A DNA stretch of 49,115 nt, from NCBI RefSeq assembly GCF_000373985.1, contig NZ_KB893066.1:1-49115 (forward strand). The letters run 5' to 3'. The position numbers and the translations under genes are program-made. Positions 1 through 11,071 of this stretch are shown here, in pieces (position 1 is the stretch's first letter; each line of letters opens with the position of its first letter). The notes beneath the pieces were generated by a model. The model had not been told where the DNA came from. It did no database searches and saw nothing but the letters and a program-made list of their open reading frames with translations. This DNA comes from Desulfobacter curvatus DSM 3379. Its GTDB lineage: Bacteria; Desulfobacterota; Desulfobacteria; Desulfobacterales; Desulfobacteraceae.

Positions 1-465
1 CGTCTGTCCGCCCCCTTTCAACTCCGATTAGTGTGAGACGGCAACCACGGACAGGTAATCGAAACAGTTTCAAGCCTGGAATGGGGGAGAACTATGCCCG
101 GACGGAATGAAAATCTTCGGTACAGGCCATGGTTTGTGTAGGAAGAACTACCTTTCCGATGCCTTCTGAAAGAAGGAAAGGCGGAATTTTCCCAAAAAGG
201 AGTGGGCGGAACAACTTCGGCCGACCTTTTATTATTTATGCGTCAGCACTGATGAAAAACTTTCCGTATACCCAAATAATTTGAAATGTGATATACGTTT
301 TGCATTAGCTTCAGCGCTTAGTCTGTAAATAAAATATCAAGGTGATACATTCACAATCCCCCTTGGGGCGCGGATGCAATGGGGGGCTGGTTTAAACACC
401 GGAATCGTAAAAAGTAACTGAACATAAGATATAGTATCTTCAATAAAGAGAATTCGGAGTGTGAA
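1..465. other. Left-edge non-coding region with possible structured RNA
   Basis: No convincing reading frame was found on either strand. Several segments can pair: CTGTCCG at 4-10 with CGGACAG at 50-56, CGATTA near 26 with TAATCG near 57, and a CCTTC/GAAGG hairpin near 163-178. These nested pairings suggest the tail of a structured RNA, or of something that begins left of the window. I compared it by eye with RNase P RNA, tmRNA, the GEMM riboswitch and group II intron ends and could not match it. The stretch at 350-390 holds opposed C-runs and G-runs but no clear terminator. The identity is unknown. Confidence 0.3.
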
Positions 466-801
466 GTGGATATCAACATAGACGACCATCCTGATGCACT
501 TGTAGTTTCCGTTGCAGGGAAAATAGATGCATCTAATTCCCCAAAAATAGAAAAAGAGATTGCGACATACACGGCAACGGTTCAAAAAATTGTGATCCTG
601 GACCTTCAAGGAATGGAATACATGAGCAGTGCAGGCCTCATGGTGGTTCTCATATCAGCCAAAAATCTTAAGACAAAGGGTCAGGAACTTTTTATTTCAG
701 GTTTACAGGGATCTGTCAAAGAGGTGTTTGAACTGTCAGGGTTTTATTCCATTTTTAAAATATTTAAAACCGTTGAAGACGCCTTGAGCAATATTGGGTG
801 A
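466..801 (+). CDS. STAS-domain protein (anti-sigma factor antagonist type)
   Basis: A 111-residue protein made of a single STAS domain, the SpoIIAA fold. It should act in the cytoplasm as a phospho-switch that binds an anti-sigma or serine-kinase partner. The family signature is seen as VILDLQGMEYMSSAGL at about residues 43-58. Ser55 aligns with the serine that partner kinases phosphorylate in SpoIIAA. Translation is called from a GTG, with GGAG at 456-459 at good distance. No anti-sigma kinase, PP2C phosphatase or sigma factor gene is adjacent, so its partners must lie elsewhere. The next gene runs convergently. The fold assignment is secure; the pathway is inferred. Confidence 0.88.
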   Translation: MDINIDDHPDALVVSVAGKIDASNSPKIEKEIATYTATVQKIVILDLQGMEYMSSAGLMVVLISAKNLKTKGQELFISGLQGSVKEVFELSGFYSIFKIFKTVEDALSNIG

Positions 802-876
802 TAATCGCCCGCAGCGGGTGCTCTGCCCCGTCAGATGATATTGCTAAGCTGATGATCAAATACCGAAGTTAGGGCT

Positions 877-1353
877 TCATTGAACAGGAAGAAGGACCCG
901 GCCCCGGGATGTGAAAGAAGACCTTGAGCCGATCATGATGGTTTCCATGATCGGAGGATTAACTGAATTTTCAGATCGCCATTCAACAATGAAATTGGCC
1001 CCGGAACCGCCGGTTTTATCATCGTAGTCCACGACATAGCGTATGGATTCAAGGGCCTTGAGAAAAACAGATGAGGGCAGGTATTTTTTTATAAGGACTC
1101 CCTTGGTGTCATAGTAATCCACGGACACAATTTCAATGGCGTGGCGCATATCTGTATTGCGGATACTTAAAGTTACGGTTAAAAGCGAAGGGATTTGTCT
1201 ATTGCCCGTGTAAATATGTGAATATGCCGGGACATAAATTTTTTGTCCTTTTGAAAGCGTTGGGCTTTCCTGGGTAAAAGCCGTACCTTTTGCCCATAAT
1301 AACAGTCCAATCAACAACACCGGGTAACCTATCAAGTATTTTTTTGCCGTCAT
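877..1353 (-). CDS. DUF3124 family exported protein
   Basis: A 158-residue protein with an N-terminal hydrophobic segment (about residues 7-26) that looks like a signal peptide or anchor. The mature part carries GQKIYVPAYSHIY at about 37-49, which I recognise as the DUF3124 hallmark. The rest is predicted to be beta-rich. An AAAGGTGG ribosome-binding site lies just upstream of the ATG. DUF3124 proteins have no established function; they occur as small periplasmic or lipoprotein-like proteins in cyanobacteria and deltaproteobacteria. No lipobox cysteine is visible. It is flanked by a convergent STAS gene and a divergent OmpA-like gene, so it is probably monocistronic. Confidence 0.75.
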   Translation of the reverse strand: MTAKKYLIGYPVLLIGLLLWAKGTAFTQESPTLSKGQKIYVPAYSHIYTGNRQIPSLLTVTLSIRNTDMRHAIEIVSVDYYDTKGVLIKKYLPSSVFLKALESIRYVVDYDDKTGGSGANFIVEWRSENSVNPPIMETIMIGSRSSFTSRGRVLLPVQ

Positions 1354-1630
1354 TCGTAACCACCTTTAAGAGAGCCGTTTTAAACAGGAACGCGTTTTCT
1401 CTGATTTTATGAAGACTAACCTGAGTGTGCGCATTTTTGCAAGCCTGGCCGGTAAAATTTCTCACCCGTTTTTCATTTTAGACTCAGCATACCCGATGAA
1501 ACCAACCGGCCTGTTTGCCCTGTTCCTGCCGTGCAAAAAACGTAATTCGAGATGAAATCCTTGTAACCTATCCTTCGATCTCACCGGTATTGAATGTTAA
1601 ATTATCTTTAATTTTAGTTGATTATCATTG

Positions 1631-1646
1631 TGGCATGGGGGTTGCT
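1631..1646 (+). promoter_or_regulatory. Candidate sigma-54 (-24/-12) promoter for the OmpA-like gene
   Basis: TGGCAT at 1631-1636, five G residues, then TTGCT at 1642-1646. This fits the sigma-54 consensus TGGCAC-N5-TTGCW at 15 of 16 positions if the spacer is free, with invariant GG and GC dinucleotides correctly spaced. Transcription would begin near 1658, leaving about 64 bases of leader before the ATG at 1722, which has its own AAAGGAAA ribosome-binding site. The only sigma-54 activator in the window is encoded at 35987-37369; nothing visible links the two. Confidence 0.7.
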
Positions 1647-1721
1647 CTCTACTGGCATGGCAAGGACGCGGAAGAATTTGGTCTTTCGCCTTAACCTGAA
1701 TTTTAAGAAAGGAAATGAACA

Positions 1722-2405
1722 ATGAAATGCAACAGTGAAAAAGCAACACGTCCGGCTATGTTTTCAATTGCTTTGGCTCTGACGGCAGGATTTTTGGTTT
1801 TCACTCTCTGCGTACCCATCACAGCCACGGCAACCGATGCCGACGCCATTGAACGGCAGGACTCTTCAATCAACGTCGAGGCGCCCGTGCCATCTGAGGC
1901 CATTGCCACTGAAAATCAGAATATCGCCACACCTGTCCCTGAAGAACAGGATGCCGCCGCACCCGCCCTTGAAGCAGAGGCCTCTGAAACCGATGAAAAT
2001 TTAGTTGACGAAAGTCCCATGCCAATGGATTCGGAACAATCCCCTTTGGACAAACAAAGGCAGCAGTTTTTGTCCAGGCAGATCTTTTTTGCCTTTAACA
2101 GCTGCCAACTGGATGAACAGGCCCAGGCACTGGCCCGGGAACAAGCCGCATGGCTGGCGGCCAATCCAGAGGTAAGTGTTGAAATCATCGGCTATTGCGA
2201 TCAAAGTGGTCCCCAGGATTATAACATGGCACTGGGGGAAAAAAGGGCCAATGCAGTGAAGACCTTTCTTGTAAATCTTGGAATTGCCCCCCAGCGCCTG
2301 ACCGAAGTCAGCTATGGGGAAAAATCTCCTATCCGCACCACAACGGATCAGACCGCCGCCCGGATCAACCGGCGGGTTGAATTTAGAATTCAGCCGGCAG
2401 CCTGA
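1722..2405 (+). CDS. OmpA-family outer-membrane/peptidoglycan-associated protein
   Basis: A 227-residue exported protein. Residues 1-38 form a signal peptide with likely cleavage after TATA. No good lipobox is seen (the Cys is preceded by FTL), so it is probably not a lipoprotein. Residues 39-110 are acidic, Pro/Ala/Glu-rich and presumably flexible. Residues about 120-225 are an OmpA C-terminal domain. The peptidoglycan-contact region NMALGEKRANAVKTFL and the terminal NRRVEFRI signature are both present. It lacks a beta-barrel, so it is a soluble periplasmic tether rather than a porin. A sigma-54 type promoter precedes it and a long hairpin terminator follows. Confidence 0.82.
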   Translation: MKCNSEKATRPAMFSIALALTAGFLVFTLCVPITATATDADAIERQDSSINVEAPVPSEAIATENQNIATPVPEEQDAAAPALEAEASETDENLVDESPMPMDSEQSPLDKQRQQFLSRQIFFAFNSCQLDEQAQALAREQAAWLAANPEVSVEIIGYCDQSGPQDYNMALGEKRANAVKTFLVNLGIAPQRLTEVSYGEKSPIRTTTDQTAARINRRVEFRIQPAA

Positions 2406-2422
2406 TTTCCCGCCTAAAGTGG

Positions 2423-2521
2423 CCCGGACCTTTGACATCCTGTACAGGGGAGGGGGTGGAACCAATCATCCCCTGGCAGGAAAAGCGTTTTCCCACCTTT
2501 GTCAAATGTCCGGGTGCTTTT

Positions 2522-2523
<2 letters not shown>
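2423..2523 (+). terminator. Branched hairpin terminator after the OmpA-like gene
   Basis: The arm CCCGGACCTTTGACA (2423-2437) pairs with TGTCAAATGTCCGGG (2500-2514), with one mismatch in 15 pairs. The 62-base interior holds a second helix, CAGGGGA with TCCCCTG (about 2445-2473). The outer stem is followed by TGC and six T residues at 2518-2523. The T-run overlaps the stop codon of the convergent histidine kinase (2522-2524), so on the plus strand it ends the OmpA-like transcript. The interior is unusually long for an intrinsic terminator. Confidence 0.6.
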
Positions 2524-5241
<2,718 letters not shown>

Positions 5242-5254
<13 letters not shown>

Positions 5255-6204
5255 GATGACGGTATCCAGCTTTTAACTGTATTCTGGTGACGGCTTATCC
5301 AAATTTGGGCAGCTTGATCATGGGTTTTTTTTTCTATATCTACAAGATAAGCCGCCTCTGCAATCATGCGGTTGGTCATTTTCATGTTTTTAAGTATCTG
5401 GTAGGCGCACGGCCACTCTTTTTCCACGCCTTTCCAAGCCCCTTTGAACAACCGCCCGTCTTTTGGATTACCACAGTCATGGGTGAACAAGGGATTTATA
5501 CCCCACTCGGGATTTGTTTCGCACTTCTTTTCATACGCCGGAAATTCTACAAATTCGCCATCATAGGCAAAGTCTGTCCAGTTGGGTGTCCAGTTGAACA
5601 TCAAAATGGGGTGTTTGTTTTTTACAGCCGCCTGGAGTACGGCAGTCAGTTCGTCAGAATTTTTGGCTAATTGAATCACAAAATTGAGTCCAAGCGCCTT
5701 TATCCTCTTGGCATCCGGTTTTTCCCAGGGGCCTCCCAGATAAACGCCCTTTCCATGACTTGTGGGTGTGGCAAATAGTTGTGCACATTTATTCAGTGCT
5801 TTGTAGTCAGGCAAACCAGGGCATAATTTTTTTACATAAGACGGATACCACCACTCTTCTCTTGTCTGAGCCGGATGCAGACCGACCTCAACAACGTTTT
5901 TTCGTTTAACGTTTTCAAAGGCATCAAGCATTGTGCCTTCCCAAATTTCTACCTGTATGTGAGCCCATCCAAGATTCATTGCCCCGAATTGCTTATCCGC
6001 AGCATAAAATGGGTACTCGACCTTATAACCGATGGATTCGTAAATGCGACCAAGAATTTTGCTGTTTACGATCTGACTTGTCCAATCATTGATTATTATT
6101 TTAATGGGTTCAGAAGATTTTACCTCTTCCGCCTCGATCGGAAAAATGTAAAAAAGGGAAAAAAGAATCAATACGGATGCTGTGAGTAATTGTTTTGAAA
6201 TCAT
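5242..6204 (-). CDS. Glycine betaine/proline-type (OpuAC/ProX-like) periplasmic binding protein
   Basis: A 320-residue exported solute-binding protein with a signal peptide (residues 1-25, cleavage after IEA). The opening KIIINDWTSQIV, the WAHIQVEIWEG block, GGPWEKPDAKRI and NWTPNWTDF are the aromatic-rich signatures of the OpuAC family, whose tryptophans cage quaternary amines such as glycine betaine, choline or proline betaine. Four cysteines in the second half could form disulfides. The start has a strong AGGAGG site. No ABC permease or ATPase gene is nearby. Instead the gene overlaps a hybrid histidine kinase by 13 bases, so a sensing rather than a transport role is inferred. The exact ligand is unknown. 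Confidence 0.88.
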
Positions 6205-6493
6205 AAAAATTACCTCCTGTTCGGCTCCTTTCCCATAATGGTTTCTTTGTTTAAAAAACAGCAGTCAAAAAAGAGCGTGTCGGTTATCGCGCGCCAAAAG
6301 ATTATGGATGGTACACTATCCCAGCTCTATTTACAGAATGATTAAGGAAGTTTTGTCAACGCATTAAATTTATCGGAAATTATAATAAAAATTTAACACA
6401 GTTTTTTCAGCCTGTCGACAGTTTGGTAAATTATAGTTAAATGGTTGAAAGGGATGGTAAAAATTGACGACAATGTCTAAGATCAGGACAGTT

Positions 6494-7273
6494 TTAATCC
6501 TTTTCTTCATGAATGGCCGCCTGCTTTAATCTTCGCTGGGATTCGGTCCAGTCAATGCGGCTTAAAAGTCCCCTGATGATTCTGACATCCCTGGATGACA
6601 ACCCGGCGTTGGAAAAAATCCTGCGATAGGTGTGCAGCAGATGATCCGGGTTCTGGGGATCAAGATAATCAATATCCAAAAGCGTCTTTCTCATGTGGGC
6701 AAACATGGATTCAAGTTCTGCTCCCGGGGCAGGGTCTTTAACCTCCGGGTCATGGAAATTTTTTCCGGCACCGGATTTAAGGGATGCTTCGTAAAGCAGC
6801 ACTGCCAGGGAGTGGCTCAGGTTCATGGACGGGTAGCTGTCGTGGGTGGGGATGGTAATAAAATACCGGCACAGGTCCAGATCCTTTGTCTCAAGTCCGG
6901 TATCCTCCGGTCCCATAACCAGGGCACTGTGATGTTCCTGTCTCTGGGCTTGGATCTGTGCCCCTGCCGTGGCAGGGGTTAAAAACCCTTTTCTGTATTT
7001 GCCGAACCTGCGGGTGGTGCCGTAGGCGGAATGGATGTCAACTAGTGCCTGTTCCAGGGTGTCAAATATTTGCGCCCGTTCAAGGATATGAAATGCAGAC
7101 AGGGCCATTTTTTTTGCTTCAAGGGATTTGTAGGCACTGCAGGGGCTGACGAGACGCAGCCGGGTGCACCCAAAGTTCATCATGACCCGGCACACTGCAC
7201 CAATATTGATGGGGCCTTGGGGACGGACCAGGATAATCGTGAGGTGATCCATATTATTTTTATCCTTGGGCAT
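6494..7273 (-). CDS. trmJ: tRNA (cytidine/uridine-2'-O-)-methyltransferase TrmJ-like
   Basis: A 259-residue SPOUT-class RNA methyltransferase that should transfer methyl from SAM to a ribose 2'-OH in the tRNA anticodon loop (position 32 in E. coli TrmJ). Motif 1 is RPQGPINIGAVCRVMMNFG (about 18-36), motif 2 is LVMGPEDTGL, and motif 3 is MNLSHSLAVLLYE, which forms the trefoil knot. The C-terminal tail of about 90 residues is typical of TrmJ rather than TrmL. Translation from the ATG at 7273 begins six bases after the dtd stop; a second in-frame ATG at 7252 has AAGGA upstream and is an alternative start. Co-transcription with dtd puts two tRNA quality genes together. Confidence 0.87.
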   Translation of the reverse strand: MPKDKNNMDHLTIILVRPQGPINIGAVCRVMMNFGCTRLRLVSPCSAYKSLEAKKMALSAFHILERAQIFDTLEQALVDIHSAYGTTRRFGKYRKGFLTPATAGAQIQAQRQEHHSALVMGPEDTGLETKDLDLCRYFITIPTHDSYPSMNLSHSLAVLLYEASLKSGAGKNFHDPEVKDPAPGAELESMFAHMRKTLLDIDYLDPQNPDHLLHTYRRIFSNAGLSSRDVRIIRGLLSRIDWTESQRRLKQAAIHEEKD

Positions 7274-7279
7274 TGGATT

Positions 7280-7726
7280 TTAATTCCCGGGGGATTCCAG
7301 AATCAGGGTCACAGGCCCTTGGTTAATCAATGATACATCCATATTGGCCTGGAATTTCCCTTTTTTCACTGGAACGCCTAACGAGGCCGCCCTGTCGGCA
7401 AAGAAGCGGTAAAGCCGGCATGCAGGCTCCGGGGGTGCGGCATCCGTAAACGAGGGGCGCCGCCCTTTGCGGCAGTCTGCCATAATTGTGAACTGGGAGA
7501 CCACTAAAAGTTCTCCTTTGACATCAAGCAGAGACCGGTTCATTTTTTCCTGGTCATCTTCAAATATTCTTAAGTTGATGATTTTGTCCACCAGGTATTG
7601 GGCATCTTTTTCCGTGTCCCCATGGGCCACGCCCAAAAGTACCACAAGGCCTGCGCCAATGCTGGATATCATTTTGTTGTCTACGGTAACATGGGCTTTT
7701 TTAACCCGTTGAACAATGGCTTTCAT
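7280..7726 (-). CDS. dtd: D-aminoacyl-tRNA deacylase (Dtd)
   Basis: A 148-residue cytosolic hydrolase that removes D-amino acids (and glycine mischarged on tRNA-Ala) from tRNA. Both defining motifs are intact: SQFTIMADCRKGRRPSF in the middle and the cross-subunit NQGPVT near residue 134, which carries the Gly-cisPro equivalent. Length matches the family (about 145). The ATG is preceded by AAGGAAA. It lies 48 bases after a PHP-family phosphatase gene and six bases before trmJ, all on the minus strand, so these three probably form an operon. Confidence 0.96.
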   Translation of the reverse strand: MKAIVQRVKKAHVTVDNKMISSIGAGLVVLLGVAHGDTEKDAQYLVDKIINLRIFEDDQEKMNRSLLDVKGELLVVSQFTIMADCRKGRRPSFTDAAPPEPACRLYRFFADRAASLGVPVKKGKFQANMDVSLINQGPVTLILESPGN

Positions 7727-7774
7727 CGGTTTCCTTAAAATTTGTGGTCTGTTTTCAATTTGAGGATAAGAAAT

Positions 7775-8629
7775 TTAGGCGGGCGTCATGCACCGGGGCC
7801 TGGGCCAGGTTGTGGGAAAGCCCATCTCTTTTAACGACCGGACTGCTGTGTTTACAAACATGCCTGCCTGTTCTTTGCTGTGTGCGTCGTCTCCGGGAAC
7901 CACGGGAATGCCCAGCTCCTTTGCCCTGGCCAGAATTGCCGGGGTCAGGTAAGGTGTTTTTTCTCCTTTGGCAAGGGGCCGCAGGTTATAATCCAGCACC
8001 AGTCCCAGGTCCTTGATCGCAGAAAGATTGCGCTGGATGCGTTTGCTGATTTCAGGTTGGTCAAGCCGGGCTTCAAAGTCCGGATCATAAATGCGGATAA
8101 GATCAAAATGACCCACAACAAAGGGGTGCAGATCCAGGATCATTTCATACTGGGCGTCAAAATAGGCCATATACATGCGATCAAGACCGTTAAATTCCGC
8201 TGCAATGGCCTCATACTCCTGCCTGGAATAGTCAAAACATCTGTCCTTGAGATGATGGATCGAGCCCACAATATAGTCGGGATTAAATTCCCGGATCAAC
8301 GACCGCACCAAGGCCGGGCTGCCAGTAACGGTTTCGGTCTCAAACCCCTTAAATATCCGGATATCTGACTTATATTTTTGTTTAAGCCTTTCCAGTTCCA
8401 AAAAATATTTTGAAAACCGATCCCCAAGATCCTTGACCGAAAGGCCTTGCTCAAGCTCATCCGGGTAGAGGAACCGGTGTTCGGGCGGGGGCATGTGCTC
8501 GCTGATGCCCACGGCTTTAAATCCTTTGCTGATATAGGCTTTTATCAGGTCTTCAAGACTGTCCTGGGCATGGCAGCAGAACTGGCCTGAATGGCCACCA
8601 TGCAGGGATATGAGTTCAGAATCAATCAT
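7775..8629 (-). CDS. PHP-domain phosphatase, histidinol-phosphatase (HisK) type
   Basis: A 284-residue member of the polymerase-and-histidinol-phosphatase superfamily, probably a metal-dependent phosphoesterase acting on histidinol phosphate. Visible metal-site motifs are HGGHSGQFCCH near the N terminus, ISEHMP, GFETET, GSIHHL, GHFDLI and GDDAHS near the C terminus. Their order and spacing match the YtvP/HisK family. The first motif reads HGGHS instead of the common D-x-H-x-H, a mild deviation. No histidine-biosynthesis gene is adjacent; it sits upstream of dtd and trmJ. A substrate other than histidinol phosphate is therefore possible. No clear Shine-Dalgarno sequence is seen before the ATG. 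Confidence 0.82.
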   Translation of the reverse strand: MIDSELISLHGGHSGQFCCHAQDSLEDLIKAYISKGFKAVGISEHMPPPEHRFLYPDELEQGLSVKDLGDRFSKYFLELERLKQKYKSDIRIFKGFETETVTGSPALVRSLIREFNPDYIVGSIHHLKDRCFDYSRQEYEAIAAEFNGLDRMYMAYFDAQYEMILDLHPFVVGHFDLIRIYDPDFEARLDQPEISKRIQRNLSAIKDLGLVLDYNLRPLAKGEKTPYLTPAILARAKELGIPVVPGDDAHSKEQAGMFVNTAVRSLKEMGFPTTWPRPRCMTPA

Positions 8630-8712
8630 GGGGCGGACTTTACCATCAAGCCGGTAGTAAAATCAAGATCCGGATGATCCGGTTGCAGAAGAGAAGCACT
8701 ACCAAAGGCGGA

Positions 8713-10809
8713 TCACATTTGACGCGGAACGATCAAGGCGTCCAGAGCCATGGCTCCCTCACCCCGGGGAAGCACCAGAAACGGGTTCAAATCGAGACTT
8801 TCCAGACGATCGGCATTGGCTGCGGCAAAGGCAGATAGGGTCGTCAGCGCATGGATCAGGGCCTCGATATCCGCCGGCCTCTTCCCACGCACCCCTTCCA
8901 GCAGCGCAAAGCCATTGATCTCACGGATCATCTGTGCGGCTACGTCTTCTCCGAACGGCGCCAAACGCATGACTACATCCTTAAACACTTGGACGAAAAT
9001 GCCGCCAAGGCCGAACAGCACCACCGGACCAAAGACGGGATCTCGCTTAACACCTAAGATCGTCTCCACCCCATCCGTTACCATCGGTGCAATCAAGACG
9101 CCTTCCAACCGGGCTTTCGGCGTTGCCTTCCGGGCTCTGCGCATCAACGTGTGAAAGCCGTTGACAACCGCCTTAGAATTATTGATATCCAGCAGCACAC
9201 CGCCGATTTCGGTTTTGTGCAGGATGTCGGCAGAGGCGATTTTCATCACCACCGGGTACCCTAAGGCCTCAGCCGCGCTGCGAGCCTCTTGGGCAGAGCT
9301 GGTTAATCGCTCTGTAATCACGGGAATCCCTGCTTTTGCCAGCAGTTTTTTTGCCTCGTACTCGCTCATGGCGTGCTTCGGTACCAGCACTGTTGATTCC
9401 ATTACTTTTGCCTGCTGCACCTGGGCGAAAGAACGGCCGTAGTTAAACAGCGCTGCCACGCTGCGCAGAGCCCGGGTCGGATCTTCAATGACCAGAAAAC
9501 CCGCCTCTTCGTAAGGTTGTTTTTCCTCCGGCCGTTCGCTGCTGCACAATACCAGTACTTTGTCGGGATATTGCTGCCGTAACCGTTTCAATTCGGGAGG
9601 CAACATCTTTCGAAACTCAGGCGTACGGGCGGGAGGCAGGAAACAGACCAGAGAATCCAAGTTGTCTTGTCCCAGCACCACCTCTATGTAATCCTTTACC
9701 ACCATCTGGTTATAGGTGGCCTGGGCGGTCATGTCCACCGGGTTCCGGGTGGCTGAAAACGGGATCAGCTGTTTCAACTTGGCCTGGGCCTCCTGGGATA
9801 GCTCCGGCGCTTCCAGACCAAAGCCGGGTGCCGTATCCGCCATCAGCACGGCAACCCCACCGGAACCGGAGAGGAGTCCCACACGGTTGGATTTGGGAAA
9901 GATACCGGCAGAACAGACGTAAGCCACATCCAAAAGCTCTTCAATGGAATTCACCCGGTGTACGCCGTATTGCCGGAATACGGCATCGTAGACCGCATCA
10001 GTGCCCACCAGCGACGCTGTATGAGATGCTGCAGCCATAGCTCCCAGCTGTGTGCGGCCCACCTTGAGCATGACCACCGGTTTACTGCGGCTACGGGCCA
10101 TTTCCAGGGCATGAATGAGCCGATCGCGGTTACGGCAGCCCTCAATGTAACACAAAATGACTTTTGTCTGCTGATCAAGTGCCATGTACTCCAGGCATTC
10201 GGCCACGTCCACATCGACTTCGTTGCCTGTGGTGCACCATAGGTTGATGCCCAGGCCATGCTTTAAGCAGAGATACAAACCGTAGGAGCCAAAGGCGCCA
10301 CTCTGGCTTGCAAAACCGATTACCCCGGGCGCGGGTAAGCCCTGATCAAAGGTCCGTGCAAACGTCCCCACCATGCCGTTATTGATGTTGATGACTCCCA
10401 TACAATTGGGACCTAACACGCGCATGCCTGATTCGTGGGCGATATCGGCAATTCGTTGTTGTGCCGCGGTGCCCTCAGTGCTCATCTCGGCAAACCCGGA
10501 ACTGAAAATTATCGCAGCCTTCACTTCACGTTCGGCAAGTTTCTCCATAATCTCAACCACGGCCGGTGCCGGTACCATGACATAGGCCAGATCCACACCG
10601 GCCGGCAGATCGGCAATGGAGGGTAACGTGGGCACCCCCTGTACGTTACGATGCTGAGCGTTGATTGGATACAGCGTACCGGCATAGCCGTTGTCTTTGG
10701 TATAGCGAAAGATACGGCCACCGATCTTGGAGGGATTGCTGGACGCACCCACCGCGACAATCGCCTTTGGTTTGAATAGAATATCCAGATTGTGTGAATT
10801 CATCATCAT
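8713..10809 (-). CDS. ADP-forming acetate/acyl-CoA ligase (fused alpha-beta acyl-CoA synthetase)
   Basis: A 698-residue fused NDP-forming acyl-CoA synthetase that interconverts acyl-CoA, ADP and phosphate with free acid, ATP and CoA. The CoA-binding Rossmann domain is at about 10-140, with GPNCMG near 133-138. The succinyl-CoA-ligase-like domain spans about 160-450 and holds His263 in ASHTASLVG, the expected phospho-histidine. An ATP-grasp beta domain lies at about 475-690, with the second phosphohistidine candidate His531 in ILHKTEIGGV and GLGGIFVQ. Three consecutive ATG codons open the gene after AAAGGAT. It stands alone, so its substrate (acetate, propionate, branched or aryl acids) cannot be read from context. 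It is less AT-rich than its neighbours. Confidence 0.9.
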   Translation of the reverse strand: MMMNSHNLDILFKPKAIVAVGASSNPSKIGGRIFRYTKDNGYAGTLYPINAQHRNVQGVPTLPSIADLPAGVDLAYVMVPAPAVVEIMEKLAEREVKAAIIFSSGFAEMSTEGTAAQQRIADIAHESGMRVLGPNCMGVININNGMVGTFARTFDQGLPAPGVIGFASQSGAFGSYGLYLCLKHGLGINLWCTTGNEVDVDVAECLEYMALDQQTKVILCYIEGCRNRDRLIHALEMARSRSKPVVMLKVGRTQLGAMAAASHTASLVGTDAVYDAVFRQYGVHRVNSIEELLDVAYVCSAGIFPKSNRVGLLSGSGGVAVLMADTAPGFGLEAPELSQEAQAKLKQLIPFSATRNPVDMTAQATYNQMVVKDYIEVVLGQDNLDSLVCFLPPARTPEFRKMLPPELKRLRQQYPDKVLVLCSSERPEEKQPYEEAGFLVIEDPTRALRSVAALFNYGRSFAQVQQAKVMESTVLVPKHAMSEYEAKKLLAKAGIPVITERLTSSAQEARSAAEALGYPVVMKIASADILHKTEIGGVLLDINNSKAVVNGFHTLMRRARKATPKARLEGVLIAPMVTDGVETILGVKRDPVFGPVVLFGLGGIFVQVFKDVVMRLAPFGEDVAAQMIREINGFALLEGVRGKRPADIEALIHALTTLSAFAAANADRLESLDLNPFLVLPRGEGAMALDALIVPRQM

Positions 10810-11071
10810 AGATATCCTTTCTCTTTAGCCGCGTAAAAGCAATGGATGAACTTTTATCTTGGCAGGATATGTATTGTCTTAACAAGTTAAATGCTGTTGA
10901 ACAATATAGGTTATAATACCATAAGATTGCCATATTTTCAATGTCAATCCCATGCACCCTGAATCGGTGATTAAGAAAAGAACGATATGAAAAAAAACTA
11001 AGGTATGAGATAGTAGGCTGCCCAAGATCCAAAAAATTCATAACCAAAGAGGTGGATTACATCACACAAAT

